64,000 nucleotides of DNA from NCBI RefSeq assembly GCF_001673535.1, contig NZ_LZLY01000068.1, positions 62,001 to 126,000 of the forward strand, given 5' to 3'. The position numbers and the translations under genes are program-made. The DNA comes from Mycobacterium sp. 1081908.1. Its GTDB lineage: Bacteria; Actinomycetota; Actinomycetes; Mycobacteriales; Mycobacteriaceae. Within the stretch, counting starts at the first letter, position 1. The number at the start of each line of letters is the position of its first letter. Shown in pieces: positions 1 to 7,926 of this stretch. The notes beneath the pieces were generated by a model. It was not told the DNA's origin, ran no database searches, and worked only from the letters and a program-made list of their open reading frames with translations.

Positions 1-309
1 CCAGCCGTGCCAGGGGCAGACGATGTTTTCGCCCTCGACGGTGCCGCCGACGCCGAGGTTGGCGCCGAGGTGCTGGCAGTAGGCCTCCATCACGTGCACC
101 TGGCCGGACTCGGTGCGAAAAAGCACCAGCTCCTCGCCGAAGTAGTGCGCGCGCTTGACCTGACCGGGGGGCAGGTCCGAGCCGAAAGCAACGATGAACC
201 AGCCCGTCGGGAACCGGTAGGTAGACAGCGCGATACCGGCCTGCCCGAACTCACGCTCCGAAGGATCTGCGGCCGAATCTGATGCCGAGTCCGAAATTGT
301 ATCCGTCAC
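1..309 (-). CDS. Rieske-type oxygenase large subunit, N-terminal part (cut by window edge)
   Basis: The first 103 codons run from a GTG start at 309 and stay open to the window edge, so the catalytic C-terminal domain is outside. The visible part is a Rieske [2Fe-2S] domain with Cys78-x-His80 and Cys98-Pro-Trp-His101, followed by Gly-Trp. The stretch GWFIVAF and the HYFGEELVLFR segment resemble KshA-type ring hydroxylases and the full-length homologue at 39986. Such enzymes take electrons from a reductase and hydroxylate a ring carbon at a mononuclear iron. It is divergent from the P450 at 419 across an AT-rich promoter region. KshA itself is possible, but the substrate cannot be inferred from this fragment. 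Confidence 0.85.
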   Translation of the reverse strand, partial: MTDTISDSASDSAADPSEREFGQAGIALSTYRFPTGWFIVAFGSDLPPGQVKRAHYFGEELVLFRTESGQVHVMEAYCQHLGANLGVGGTVEGENIVCPWHGW

Positions 310-339
310 GACCACTCCCAGCGGGTTCGACGATAAGCT

Positions 340-365
340 CTATTTTTACTATCTTAAGCATAGAA
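340..365. promoter_or_regulatory. Divergent promoter/operator region (Rieske oxygenase / P450)
   Basis: An AT-rich island between the divergent genes at 309 and 419 carries CTATTTTTACTAT at 340-352, a motif also found at 4365, 6843 and 25612. Overlapping it at 347-365 is TACTAT-N7-ATAGAA, an imperfect inverted repeat with the 19-bp spacing of the better sites at 25566, 33639, 39943, 47778 and 62861. TACTAT also fits a mycobacterial -10 element for the P450. Operator function is inferred. Confidence 0.5.
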
Positions 366-418
366 CGTCAACGCGGCGCCCGGTAGGTGCCGCATGTCGC
401 CACGAAGCGGGGTTTCAG

Positions 419-1657
419 ATGACGGCTGCGGCAGTGGATCTATCCGATTTCGCCTTGTGGCGCAACGGCTTTCCCGACGAGCTGTTCGCCGAGCTGCGAC
501 GGACCCGGCCGCTTTTCCGGCACGAGATGACGCCTGGGGTCGCCGAGACGGTCCACCGCGAATTCTGGGTGGCCACCAAGCACCGGCATGCGGTCCGGCT
601 GCATCGTGATACGGACTCCTTCACCGCGGTCGACGGCCCGCTCATCCAGCCGGTCGGGATGTTCTCGTCGTACCCGACGATCATCAACATGGACCCGCCG
701 GAACTGAACAAGCGCCGCAAGCTGATCTCCAGCGCGTTCAACCCGCGCGCGATCGCCAAACTCGAGGACGGCATCCGGGCGCGGGCCGCGCGGATGATCG
801 ACCAGCTGCTCGCCGACGGTGGCGGCGACTGGGTCGAGGACGTCGCCGACGCGCTGCCGATGACGGTCATCGGAGACATCATCGGCATACCGGAAGAGGA
901 CCGCCCGCGAATCTTCGACAGCCTCGATCGCATCCTGAAGGCCAACTCCCCCGGGGCGCGGCCGAGCTTTCAGGACTACACCGATCTGTACGCCACCATC
1001 TTCGGCTACGCGATGGAGCTCACCGCGGAAAAGCGGCGCAATCCCACCGATGACATCTGGAGCACGCTGGCGTCCGCGGTGATCACCGGCGAGGACGGCG
1101 ACGAATTCAGCCTGCCCGCCAACGAACTCGAGTTCTTTTTCTTCGTGCTGACATTCGCGGGCAGCGACACCACCAAGAACGCGTTGGCCATCGGGCTGCA
1201 GGCGTTCGTCGAGAACCCCGAGCAGATCGAGCTTTACCGCGCGCGGGAGGAGTTGCGGCCGAGCGCCGTCGAGGAGGTGCTGCGTTGGGCGTCACCGGTG
1301 GCGTACTGGACGCGCACCGCGAAGGTCGACGTCGAGATGGACGGCCAGCGCATCGCGAAGGGCGAGCGGGTGGTGTCCATACTGCGCTCGGCGAACCGTG
1401 ATGAGGAGGTGTTCCCCTCCCCCTTCACCTTCGACATCGGCCGCCAGCCCAACCCGCAGGTGGCGTTCGGCGGCGGCGGACCGCACCACTGCCTGGGCGC
1501 GATGCTGGCGCGCGCCGAACTGCGCGCGGTGTTCGACGAACTGCTGCTGCGCTGCGACGACATCGCCCTCGGTCCGGCCAAGGTGGCTTACCCGAACCTG
1601 CTCACCAACATGTCGATCTATGACGAGATGGCGATTTCGCTAGCCGAGCGACGGTAA
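419..1657 (+). CDS. Cytochrome P450 (412 aa)
   Basis: This is a soluble bacterial P450 that would hydroxylate a hydrophobic substrate with electrons from a small ferredoxin. The oxygen-activating helix has AGSDTT at about residue 247, the K-helix ExxR is seen in EEVLRW, and the haem loop FGGGGPHHCLG has the ligand Cys near residue 358. Length is normal. The C-terminal half recalls mycobacterial CYP124/125/142-type sterol side-chain oxidases, but I do not assign a family. ATG at 419 is preceded by a GC-rich leader of about 50 nt. The 3Fe-4S ferredoxin at 1759-1950 is convergent and a plausible redox partner. Confidence 0.93.
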   Translation: MTAAAVDLSDFALWRNGFPDELFAELRRTRPLFRHEMTPGVAETVHREFWVATKHRHAVRLHRDTDSFTAVDGPLIQPVGMFSSYPTIINMDPPELNKRRKLISSAFNPRAIAKLEDGIRARAARMIDQLLADGGGDWVEDVADALPMTVIGDIIGIPEEDRPRIFDSLDRILKANSPGARPSFQDYTDLYATIFGYAMELTAEKRRNPTDDIWSTLASAVITGEDGDEFSLPANELEFFFFVLTFAGSDTTKNALAIGLQAFVENPEQIELYRAREELRPSAVEEVLRWASPVAYWTRTAKVDVEMDGQRIAKGERVVSILRSANRDEEVFPSPFTFDIGRQPNPQVAFGGGGPHHCLGAMLARAELRAVFDELLLRCDDIALGPAKVAYPNLLTNMSIYDEMAISLAERR

Positions 1658-1680
1658 GCCAGTCGGGCGGCTGCGCGTCG

Positions 1681-1738
1681 CCGAACGTGCAGCCAGTGCG
1701 AATTTTCGGCGGAATTTTCACGCTCAGTGCACGCTCGG
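1681..1738. repeat. Inverted-repeat hairpin between convergent genes
   Basis: Arms at 1681-1691 (CCGAACGTGCA) and 1728-1738 (TGCACGCTCGG) match at 10 of 11 positions around a 36-nt loop. It sits between the convergent P450 and ferredoxin genes. The termini resemble those of hairpins at 28087-28180 and 35219-35280, so it may be one copy of a 3'-end repeat family or a bidirectional terminator. Confidence 0.5.
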
Positions 1739-1758
1739 CGAATCGTCACGCCGAGAAG

Positions 1759-1950
1759 TCAGTCGGTCAGCCGCAGCGCCGCCTTGGGGCACTGGTCGAC
1801 CGCGGCCCGCACGTCGATCTCCAGCCGCGGCGGCACGGGGCCGTCGGCAATCTGCACCACGTCGGCCTCGCCCAGCTCGAATACCTCCGGGGCGAGCGAT
1901 TCGCAGAAGCCGTTTGCCTCACACAGGTTCTCGTCTACCGTCACGCGCAT
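1759..1950 (-). CDS. 3Fe-4S ferredoxin (63 aa)
   Basis: A small soluble ferredoxin of the type that feeds electrons to actinobacterial P450s. Cys10-x5-Cys16 and Cys54-Pro give the three-cysteine pattern of [3Fe-4S] proteins in the P450-partner group. The start is ATG at 1950 behind a strong GAGGAGG ribosome binding site. It lies 19 nt downstream of the CoA-transferase stop on the same strand, so it is probably the last gene of that operon, and it is convergent with the P450 at 419-1657. Confidence 0.92.
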   Translation of the reverse strand: MRVTVDENLCEANGFCESLAPEVFELGEADVVQIADGPVPPRLEIDVRAAVDQCPKAALRLTD

Positions 1951-1969
1951 CAGGCGTCCTCCTCAACCA

Positions 1970-4360
1970 TTATTTTTTGAGGCCCGCCGGACGGGTCCCG
2001 ATCACTTTGTCGTTGGCCAGGTTTTCCAATTCTTCGTCGGTCAATCCACACCGCTCGCGCAATACCTCCCCATTGTGCTCGCCCAGCCTCGGTGGCGGGC
2101 GAAGCAGCCACCTGCCCTGGCCGGCCAGCTTCGCGAACGGCGGGCACGGATACAGGCCCGCCCCGGTGCTCGGATGGTTCAGGGCCTGCAGGAACCCCCG
2201 GTCGCGCAGTTGGGGATTCTCGGTCACCAACGACGGCGACACCACGGGCGCGGCGGGAACGCCCGCGCCGGCCAGGCGCTCCACCGCCGATTCCAGTGAT
2301 CGCGCGGAGAACCACTCCCCCAGCCGGCGATCGATGTCGTCGGCCCGCTGCCGCCGCCCGCTGACGGTCGCCAGACCCTCGTCGCACCAGGCGGGTCGAT
2401 CCATCACCTCGACCAGGCCCTCCCACTGCCGGTCGTCGCGCACCGTGACCGCGATCCAGTCGTCGTCCCCGGCGCACCGGTAGAGGTTCTGGATCGCCTC
2501 GCCGTGACCGCGATTGCCGCGCCGGCCCAGCGTCACCCCGAAGACCTCGGCTTCGATCGCCTGGATCGCGGTGGCGTTGAGCACCGTTTCCAGCATCGGC
2601 AGCTCGAGCAGCTGGCCTGTTCCGGTGCGTTCGGCGAAGTTCAGCGCGGCCAGCACGGCGAACGCGGCGTGCACGCCGGCCAGCGGGTCGCAGGCTCCGC
2701 GCGGTGCCACTGGCGGCGCCTCGGGCAGCCCGGTGACCCAGGCCAGGCCGGCGATCTGCTCCATGGTCGGGGCGAATCCGACGCGTTCACGCCACGGACC
2801 GTCCAGCCCGAACGCGGGCATCCGGGCGACCACGAGCTTCGGGTTGACCTCCAGCAGCACGTCGGCGGTCAGCCCGAACTGGTCCATCACCCGCGGCGAG
2901 AAGTTCTCGATCACCACGTCGGCACCGGCCACCAACCGCTTGAACAGGCGACGGCCTTCGTCGGAGCCCAAATCCAGTGTGACGGAACGCTTATTGGTGT
3001 TCATCGCGTGGAACACCCAGCCGTACTCCCACCAGTCGTCCACATCGGTGCGCATCCCGCCCGAGTAGCGAATGCCGTCGGGCCGCTGGATGGACTCCAC
3101 CTTGATCACGTCGGCGCCGAACGCGGCCAGCAGGTGGGTGGCGGCGGGACCGGCCCAGAACGCGGTCAGGTCGACGATGCGCAGGCCATCCAGCGGCAGG
3201 CCCCCCGGGTGTGGCGGCGGTTCGGATTCGCTTGCCTCCCAAGCCGGTTCGTCGTTGGCCTCACCGGGCGCCGGGGTCGCGCGCGGCGGCGCGGGCGCGC
3301 ACGCCGTCATCAGCCACGGCGGTCGCGGCTGGTGAAAGCCGGCGGGGTTGGGCATGAACACCCCGCGCTCACGCACGTACTCCATGTCGCGGATGGTGGA
3401 GCCATTGCCCAACGCCGCGATCGGCAGCCGGAACAGCTGACCGAGTTCGACGATCTCCGCCACGGTCCGTTCGGCCAGCCAGGGCCCGATCTGTTCGCGG
3501 ATCAGGTCGCGGTAGGCCCACCGGCCGATCTGAAACCGCAGCTGCTCGATCTCCTCCAGCTGTGGGCACTCGACCATCGCGCAGAAGTCGAGCCATTGCT
3601 GCCCGGTGACCATGGTGATGCCGACGTAGCCGTCCTTGGCCGGTTCGATCGACGGCACTTCCAGGGTGCGGCGAACGGGCGGAACGCGCAGTAACTGCGA
3701 ATGCAACCATTCGCTGCTCTGCATCGCGGTCATCGCCTCGAGCATCGACAGGTCGAGATGCTCGCCGGGGCCGCCGCGTTCGACACGGCGGCGCACGGCC
3801 AGCGCGCCGAACGCGGCGTAGACGCCGCCCATGTACTCCCCCAGGTCCCCGCCGATCGCGATCGGAGGCCCGGCGGGATCGCCGCGAAAGCCGGGCGAGC
3901 CGGCCCACGCCTGCAAGGTGAACTCGCTCGCGGCGCGCTCGGCATACGGTCCGGACCACCCGAAGTCGGAGATCGTGACGACGATCGCCCGCGGGCAATC
4001 GGCCAGCAGCCGGTGCGGGTCGATGCCCAGCGCCGCGGCCCGCGACGGGCCCGCAGTAACCACCACGACGTCGGCGGCGGCCAGGACGGCGCGGTGGCGC
4101 TCGTCGCCCGGGGCGACGGTCAGGCTGCGCTTGCCGGCATTGAGGTAGCTGAAGAACGGGGACGGTTGGCCGTCCGGCACGGCCGAACAGCTGGCGGAGT
4201 ACCGCCGCAGCCGATCCCCTTGCGGCGGTTCGATTTTGCGCACCTGCGCCCCGGCGTCGACGAGCAGCTTGCCGCAGTAGTCGCCGGCTATCCGGTCGCT
4301 GATCTCGACGACACGCAATCCGTCAAGCGGTGTCGGCCGGCTGTCGGGCTCGCGCCTCAC
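1970..4360 (-). CDS. Two-domain CaiB/BaiF (class III) CoA-transferase
   Basis: The protein of about 796 aa contains two complete CaiB/BaiF repeats. The first begins with PLDGLRVVEISDRIAGDYCG, and the second begins near residue 390 with PLDGLRIVDLTAFWAGPAAT. Single-domain family members are about 400 aa and dimerise as interlocked rings, so this tandem fusion could form the pair within one chain. The expected reaction is transfer of CoA between carboxylic acids. I place the start at GTG 4360, because a TATAAAT -10 element (4367-4373, minus strand) lies only 6 nt upstream, implying a leaderless transcript. A longer reading frame to 4408 would run through that promoter. Confidence 0.88.
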   Translation of the reverse strand: MRREPDSRPTPLDGLRVVEISDRIAGDYCGKLLVDAGAQVRKIEPPQGDRLRRYSASCSAVPDGQPSPFFSYLNAGKRSLTVAPGDERHRAVLAAADVVVVTAGPSRAAALGIDPHRLLADCPRAIVVTISDFGWSGPYAERAASEFTLQAWAGSPGFRGDPAGPPIAIGGDLGEYMGGVYAAFGALAVRRRVERGGPGEHLDLSMLEAMTAMQSSEWLHSQLLRVPPVRRTLEVPSIEPAKDGYVGITMVTGQQWLDFCAMVECPQLEEIEQLRFQIGRWAYRDLIREQIGPWLAERTVAEIVELGQLFRLPIAALGNGSTIRDMEYVRERGVFMPNPAGFHQPRPPWLMTACAPAPPRATPAPGEANDEPAWEASESEPPPHPGGLPLDGLRIVDLTAFWAGPAATHLLAAFGADVIKVESIQRPDGIRYSGGMRTDVDDWWEYGWVFHAMNTNKRSVTLDLGSDEGRRLFKRLVAGADVVIENFSPRVMDQFGLTADVLLEVNPKLVVARMPAFGLDGPWRERVGFAPTMEQIAGLAWVTGLPEAPPVAPRGACDPLAGVHAAFAVLAALNFAERTGTGQLLELPMLETVLNATAIQAIEAEVFGVTLGRRGNRGHGEAIQNLYRCAGDDDWIAVTVRDDRQWEGLVEVMDRPAWCDEGLATVSGRRQRADDIDRRLGEWFSARSLESAVERLAGAGVPAAPVVSPSLVTENPQLRDRGFLQALNHPSTGAGLYPCPPFAKLAGQGRWLLRPPPRLGEHNGEVLRERCGLTDEELENLANDKVIGTRPAGLKK

Positions 4361-4363
4361 GCG

Positions 4364-4392
4364 GCTATTTATACCATTACTGCTAAAATAGC
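4364..4392. promoter_or_regulatory. Divergent promoter with inverted repeat (CoA-transferase / GntR)
   Basis: GCTATTT (4364-4370) and AAATAGC (4386-4392) form a perfect 7-bp inverted repeat around a 15-bp spacer. The left arm begins the motif CTATTTATACCAT (4365-4377) shared with three other divergent promoters here. Read on the minus strand it supplies TATAAATAG, a -10 for the CoA-transferase; TAAAAT on the plus strand could be the GntR -10. The adjacent GntR protein is the natural candidate to bind here, which is inference. Confidence 0.6.
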
Positions 4393-4421
4393 TAAGCCAG
4401 TCGAGCACGCGCGAGGATTGG

Positions 4422-5243
4422 ATGACCGCCCTGGGAATAGGCCAAGACGCCCGCCGCCGACTGTCGGCGCCGCGGATCGCCGAAATCGTAGCCGACGAGT
4501 TGCGCCGTCAGATCATCGACGGCGAGCTCGCCGACGGTGACCTCTTGCCGCGCCAGGAGGTGCTCGTCGAGCAGTTCAACGTCAGCCTGGTCTCCCTGCG
4601 CGAGGCGCTGCGGATCCTGGAGACCGAAGGGCTGGTCTCGGTCCGCCGGGGCAACCGCGGCGGCGCCGTGGTGCACGCGCCCGCGAAGACCAGCGCGGCC
4701 TACATGCTCGGTCTGCTGCTACAGAGCGAGTCCGTCCAGGTGGCCGACCTGGGCTTCGCGCTGCGCGAACTCGAACCCGCCTGCGCCGCACTGGCCGCCC
4801 AGCGGCCCGACCGGGCGGACACGCTGGTGCCGGAGCTCAAGCGGGTCAACGACTCGATGGCCGAAAATCTCGACGACGGCCGGCTCTTCACCGAAATCGG
4901 CCGTGAATTCCACGATCTCGTGGTCCGCGGCTGCGGAAACCACACCATCATCGCGGTGGTCGGCAGCCTGGAGACGCTGTGGACCAGCCACGAGCAGCAG
5001 TGGGCCGACGAGAGTTCGGCGCGCGGCACCTACCCGTCGCTCACGCAGCGCCGCGCCGTGCTCGCCACCCACATCAAGCTGACCGAGACCATCGCCGAGG
5101 GCGACGTCGACCGCGCCCGCCGCATCGCGGGCCGTCACCTGGCCGACGCGCAGACCTACGTGCTGTCGGGGCGGCCCGATCAACGCATCCACGCGCTGTC
5201 GCCGCAGGCGTTGGCGCGCCCGCGGGACGTCCGGCGCCCCTGA
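4422..5243 (+). CDS. GntR-family transcriptional regulator, FadR/FCD type
   Basis: The N-terminal third is a winged helix (RIAEIVADELRRQIIDGEL, then VSLREALRILETEGLVSVRR). The C-terminal part is an all-helical FCD effector domain with EFHDLVVRG, ATHIKLTETI and AGRHLADAQ, whose His residues are typical metal or effector ligands. Total 273 aa is usual. FCD regulators sense small acids or acyl-CoAs and commonly repress the divergent catabolic genes. It is divergent from the CoA-transferase and followed 5 nt later by an SDR gene. GAGG lies just upstream of ATG 4422. Confidence 0.92.
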   Translation: MTALGIGQDARRRLSAPRIAEIVADELRRQIIDGELADGDLLPRQEVLVEQFNVSLVSLREALRILETEGLVSVRRGNRGGAVVHAPAKTSAAYMLGLLLQSESVQVADLGFALRELEPACAALAAQRPDRADTLVPELKRVNDSMAENLDDGRLFTEIGREFHDLVVRGCGNHTIIAVVGSLETLWTSHEQQWADESSARGTYPSLTQRRAVLATHIKLTETIAEGDVDRARRIAGRHLADAQTYVLSGRPDQRIHALSPQALARPRDVRRP

Positions 5244-5248
5244 CGTCG

Positions 5249-5968
5249 ATGCGAACCGCACTAGTCACCGGCGGCAGCGGCGGCATCGGGAAGGGATGCG
5301 CCCGCAAGCTCAGCGAGCTCGGTTACGACGTGGTCCTCTCTGCGCGGCGCGAGGCCCCGCTACGGGCGGCCGCCGAGGAGATCGGCGCGCGCCACATCGT
5401 CGCCGACGCGTCCGATCCAGACGGGTTCGCTTCCGCCATAAGCGCTTTGGAGCGCATCGACCTCGTCGTGCACGCGGCCGGCACGCTCGGCGGAACCTAC
5501 GCGCGCAAGCAGACATTCGACCAGTGGCGGACCATCATCTCGGCCAATCTGGACTCCTGCTTCGTGGTGACGGCCGCCGCCCTGCCCCGGATGCGGGCGG
5601 GCTCGCGGTTCGTGTTCATCTCGTCGTCGGCGGCGCACGAGCCGATGATGGCCCGCACCGCCTACTCCGCGTCGAAAGCCGGCATGAACGCGTTCGCCCG
5701 CGCCCTGGCGCTCGAGGTGGACCGTGACGGCATCGCCGTGCACATCGTGACGCCCGGCCCGGTGGAAACCGAGATGCTGCAGGACGTTCCCTTCGAGATG
5801 TACGCGATCCAGGTGTCCGATGTCGCCGAGGCGGTCGCCTGGCTGGACACCGTCGACCCGTCGGTCGATCTGCCGGAGATCCGGCTGTCGGCCGTGCAGC
5901 GCGGACCGTTCGCGCGGCCACCGGTCGTGCCTACGGAAGCCCGCCGCCGGCGCCAGCGAACCCCTTGA
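5249..5968 (+). CDS. Short-chain dehydrogenase/reductase
   Basis: A 239-aa classical SDR that would oxidise an alcohol or reduce a ketone with NAD(P). TGGSGGIG forms the cofactor loop, HAAG replaces the usual NNAG, and the catalytic Ser and Tyr-x3-Lys are in SSSAA and YSASK. I chose ATG 5249 because it follows the GntR stop by 5 nt and begins directly with the Rossmann strand; the frame is open far upstream but only inside the GntR gene. The basic C-terminal tail overlaps the end of the convergent LLM gene by 38 bp. Confidence 0.88.
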   Translation: MRTALVTGGSGGIGKGCARKLSELGYDVVLSARREAPLRAAAEEIGARHIVADASDPDGFASAISALERIDLVVHAAGTLGGTYARKQTFDQWRTIISANLDSCFVVTAAALPRMRAGSRFVFISSSAAHEPMMARTAYSASKAGMNAFARALALEVDRDGIAVHIVTPGPVETEMLQDVPFEMYAIQVSDVAEAVAWLDTVDPSVDLPEIRLSAVQRGPFARPPVVPTEARRRRQRTP

Positions 5969-6797
5969 TCACCGACTCGCCGAACTCGTGCAACGATTCC
6001 GGCGCGGCGAAATCGGCGAACCACACGTAGAACCGCTCGACGCGCTGGGCGGCCAGGCCGCCGAAGTGCGCGATCAGCTCGTCGGCGTCACCGCACACCA
6101 GCCCCGAGCCCAGGTTGCCGAATCGCCGGGTGCTCACCTCGCGCACCTTGTCCGGGTCGACGCCTGTCCGGACAAATCCGACCATCTGCTGCATCGACAC
6201 TCGCGCGGTGCCCGCGGCCGGGGCAAGCGCGGGCAATTTGTCGAGGTGGTTGGCCGGCAGATTCCACCAATCCGCGTATTTGCGAACGAGTTCCATCATC
6301 CGGGGCCCGGTGCCGCCCAGCACCAGCGGTATCGGATAGGACCTGCGCGGGGCCTGCGCGGCCTGCCCCTCGTCGTCGCCCCAGTACTGCCGGATCAACT
6401 CGAGGTGGCGTCCGAGTTGTTCCACCCTGGCCTTCGGATCCTGCTGTCCCACATCGAATCTGGTGAACTCGGCGGGCCAGGAACCCGCGCCGAGGCCGAG
6501 GTCGAACCTGCCGTTCGACGCGTCCGAAAGGGTGACGGCCTGTTTGGCGAGCACGGCCGGGTGCCGGAACGCGTCGCAGAGCACCAGGTGGCCGATCCGC
6601 AGCCGCTCCGTCTTGGCCGCCACCCAGGTGGCGATGCCCATTGCCTCCCAGATGGTTTCGTCGGGCAGCCCCGGCGCCTCGAGGTGATCGATGAACGCCA
6701 CCCCGTCGAAGCCGCTGGCCTCGGCATGGCGGGCCCGCTCCGCGATGTCGGCGGCCGATACCCGTACTTGGGGCAGGAACAGATACCACTCGACCAT
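5931..6797 (-). CDS. LLM-class (F420-dependent type) oxidoreductase
   Basis: A 288-aa TIM-barrel protein of the luciferase-like monooxygenase superfamily, most mycobacterial members of which use coenzyme F420. Diagnostic segments include the N-terminal barrel strand, RLRIGHLVLCDAFRHPAVLA and NGRFDLGLGAGS. It probably catalyses a hydride transfer or mono-oxygenation of a catabolic intermediate. ATG 6797 has GGTGGGCG upstream. It is divergent from the acyl-CoA dehydrogenase operon at 6868 and its tail overlaps the convergent SDR. Confidence 0.88.
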   Translation of the reverse strand: MVEWYLFLPQVRVSAADIAERARHAEASGFDGVAFIDHLEAPGLPDETIWEAMGIATWVAAKTERLRIGHLVLCDAFRHPAVLAKQAVTLSDASNGRFDLGLGAGSWPAEFTRFDVGQQDPKARVEQLGRHLELIRQYWGDDEGQAAQAPRRSYPIPLVLGGTGPRMMELVRKYADWWNLPANHLDKLPALAPAAGTARVSMQQMVGFVRTGVDPDKVREVSTRRFGNLGSGLVCGDADELIAHFGGLAAQRVERFYVWFADFAAPESLHEFGESVIKGFAGAGGGLP

Positions 6798-6840
6798 GCG
6801 CCCACCTATGCTCGCGCCGATTGCAACAGCGGCGCTAGTT

Positions 6841-6859
6841 TACTATTTTTATTATGTTA
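6841..6859. promoter_or_regulatory. Divergent promoter/operator (LLM / acyl-CoA dehydrogenase operon)
   Basis: CTATTTTTATTAT at 6843-6855 is the third copy of the shared divergent-promoter motif. It overlaps TACTAT-N7-ATGTTA (6841-6859), a weak relative of the 19-bp inverted repeat family. TATTAT or TATGTT would serve as -10 for the operon, giving a very short leader before ATG 6868. Regulatory function is inferred from position and repetition. Confidence 0.5.
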
Positions 6860-6867
6860 GGGGTCTT

Positions 6868-7926
6868 ATGGATGTCGGTCTGACTTCGGAGCAGCTGTCG
6901 CTGCGCGACACCGTGCGCGGCATCCTGCGCACCGAGTGTCCGCCCGATGCCGCCCGCCAGGCGATGGTAGACCCCGAGCGCTGGCGCGCCCCGTGGAAGA
7001 CGGTCGTCGACCTCGGTTGGACGGAACTCGCGGCCCCGGAAGCAACCGACTACGGGCCCGTCGAGCTGGCCGTCGTCCTCGAGGAATGCGGCGCCGCCAT
7101 CGCGCCGATCCCGTTTCTGAGCAGCGTCGGGCTGGCCGCGGGCGCCTTGCGGGCCCGCGGCCTCGGCCCGGTGCTCGCCGACATCGCCGGCGGCGCCGTT
7201 GCCACCCTGGCGGTCCACGCGAAGGGCGCCCGGCTGCCCGGTGCACCGATGACGTTGCGCGGGGGACGGCTGCGCGGGCGGGCGGTCGCGGTCCCCAACC
7301 TGTCGCGCGCCGAACTGATCGTCACGCTGGCGCACGCCGACGGCGGGACGGTGGCGGCGGTCGCGCGCTGCGGTGACGGGGTGCGGGTGCTGGCGGGCGA
7401 GTCGACCGACCCCGCGCAACCGGTGGCCGATGTCGAGATCGACGCCGAGCCATTGGCCGCGGCGCCGGTGGAACTCGAATCGGCGCTCGCCGCGCCGCTG
7501 GTGGCCCTCGCCGCGGACCTGGTCGGCGTGGCGAGCGCCGCCCTGCATCGCGCGGTCGAGCACGCGAAGGCGCGGCGGCAGTTCGGCACGCCGATCGGCG
7601 CCTTCCAGGGGATCAAACACGCGCTCGCCGACAACCACGTCGGCCTGGAACGGGCGCGCAGTCTCACCTATGCGGCCGCGGCCCGGCTCGCCGATCCGGA
7701 CACGGGCGATGCCTGGAGCTCCGCCGCGCTGGCCAAGGCGGCGGCGAGCGACGCGGCGGTCAATTGCGCGCGCACCGCGGTGCAGGTGCACGGCGCCCTC
7801 GGGCAGACCTGGGAGCACGACATCCACCTTTACGTCCGGCACGCCTGGCAGGGTGCGGCGATGCTGGGCGACAGCCGCGCGCTCTACCACGAGGTGGGCC
7901 GCCGGTTCGCCGGAGGCGCGGGATGA
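6868..7926 (+). CDS. Acyl-CoA dehydrogenase, small-type (beta-like) subunit
   Basis: A 352-aa FadE-type protein that begins MDVGLTSEQLSLRDTVR. It keeps the C-terminal helical domain (ARRQFGTPIGAFQGIKHALAD and QVHGALGQTWEHDIHLY), but its middle barrel is short and divergent. This is the pattern of the partner subunit in mycobacterial alpha2beta2 acyl-CoA dehydrogenases, which act on sterol-like CoA thioesters. It overlaps the next gene by 4 nt. ATG 6868 was chosen because it follows the -10 at 6850-6858; the upstream open frame lies inside the promoter and LLM gene. Confidence 0.9.
   Translation: MDVGLTSEQLSLRDTVRGILRTECPPDAARQAMVDPERWRAPWKTVVDLGWTELAAPEATDYGPVELAVVLEECGAAIAPIPFLSSVGLAAGALRARGLGPVLADIAGGAVATLAVHAKGARLPGAPMTLRGGRLRGRAVAVPNLSRAELIVTLAHADGGTVAAVARCGDGVRVLAGESTDPAQPVADVEIDAEPLAAAPVELESALAAPLVALAADLVGVASAALHRAVEHAKARRQFGTPIGAFQGIKHALADNHVGLERARSLTYAAAARLADPDTGDAWSSAALAKAAASDAAVNCARTAVQVHGALGQTWEHDIHLYVRHAWQGAAMLGDSRALYHEVGRRFAGGAG

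Noticed and set aside
2504..3694. Long open frame (396 codons) on the plus strand
   Set aside because: It is antisense to the tandem CoA-transferase; its translation is Arg/Gly/His-rich with no family motif, as expected of a GC-rich shadow.
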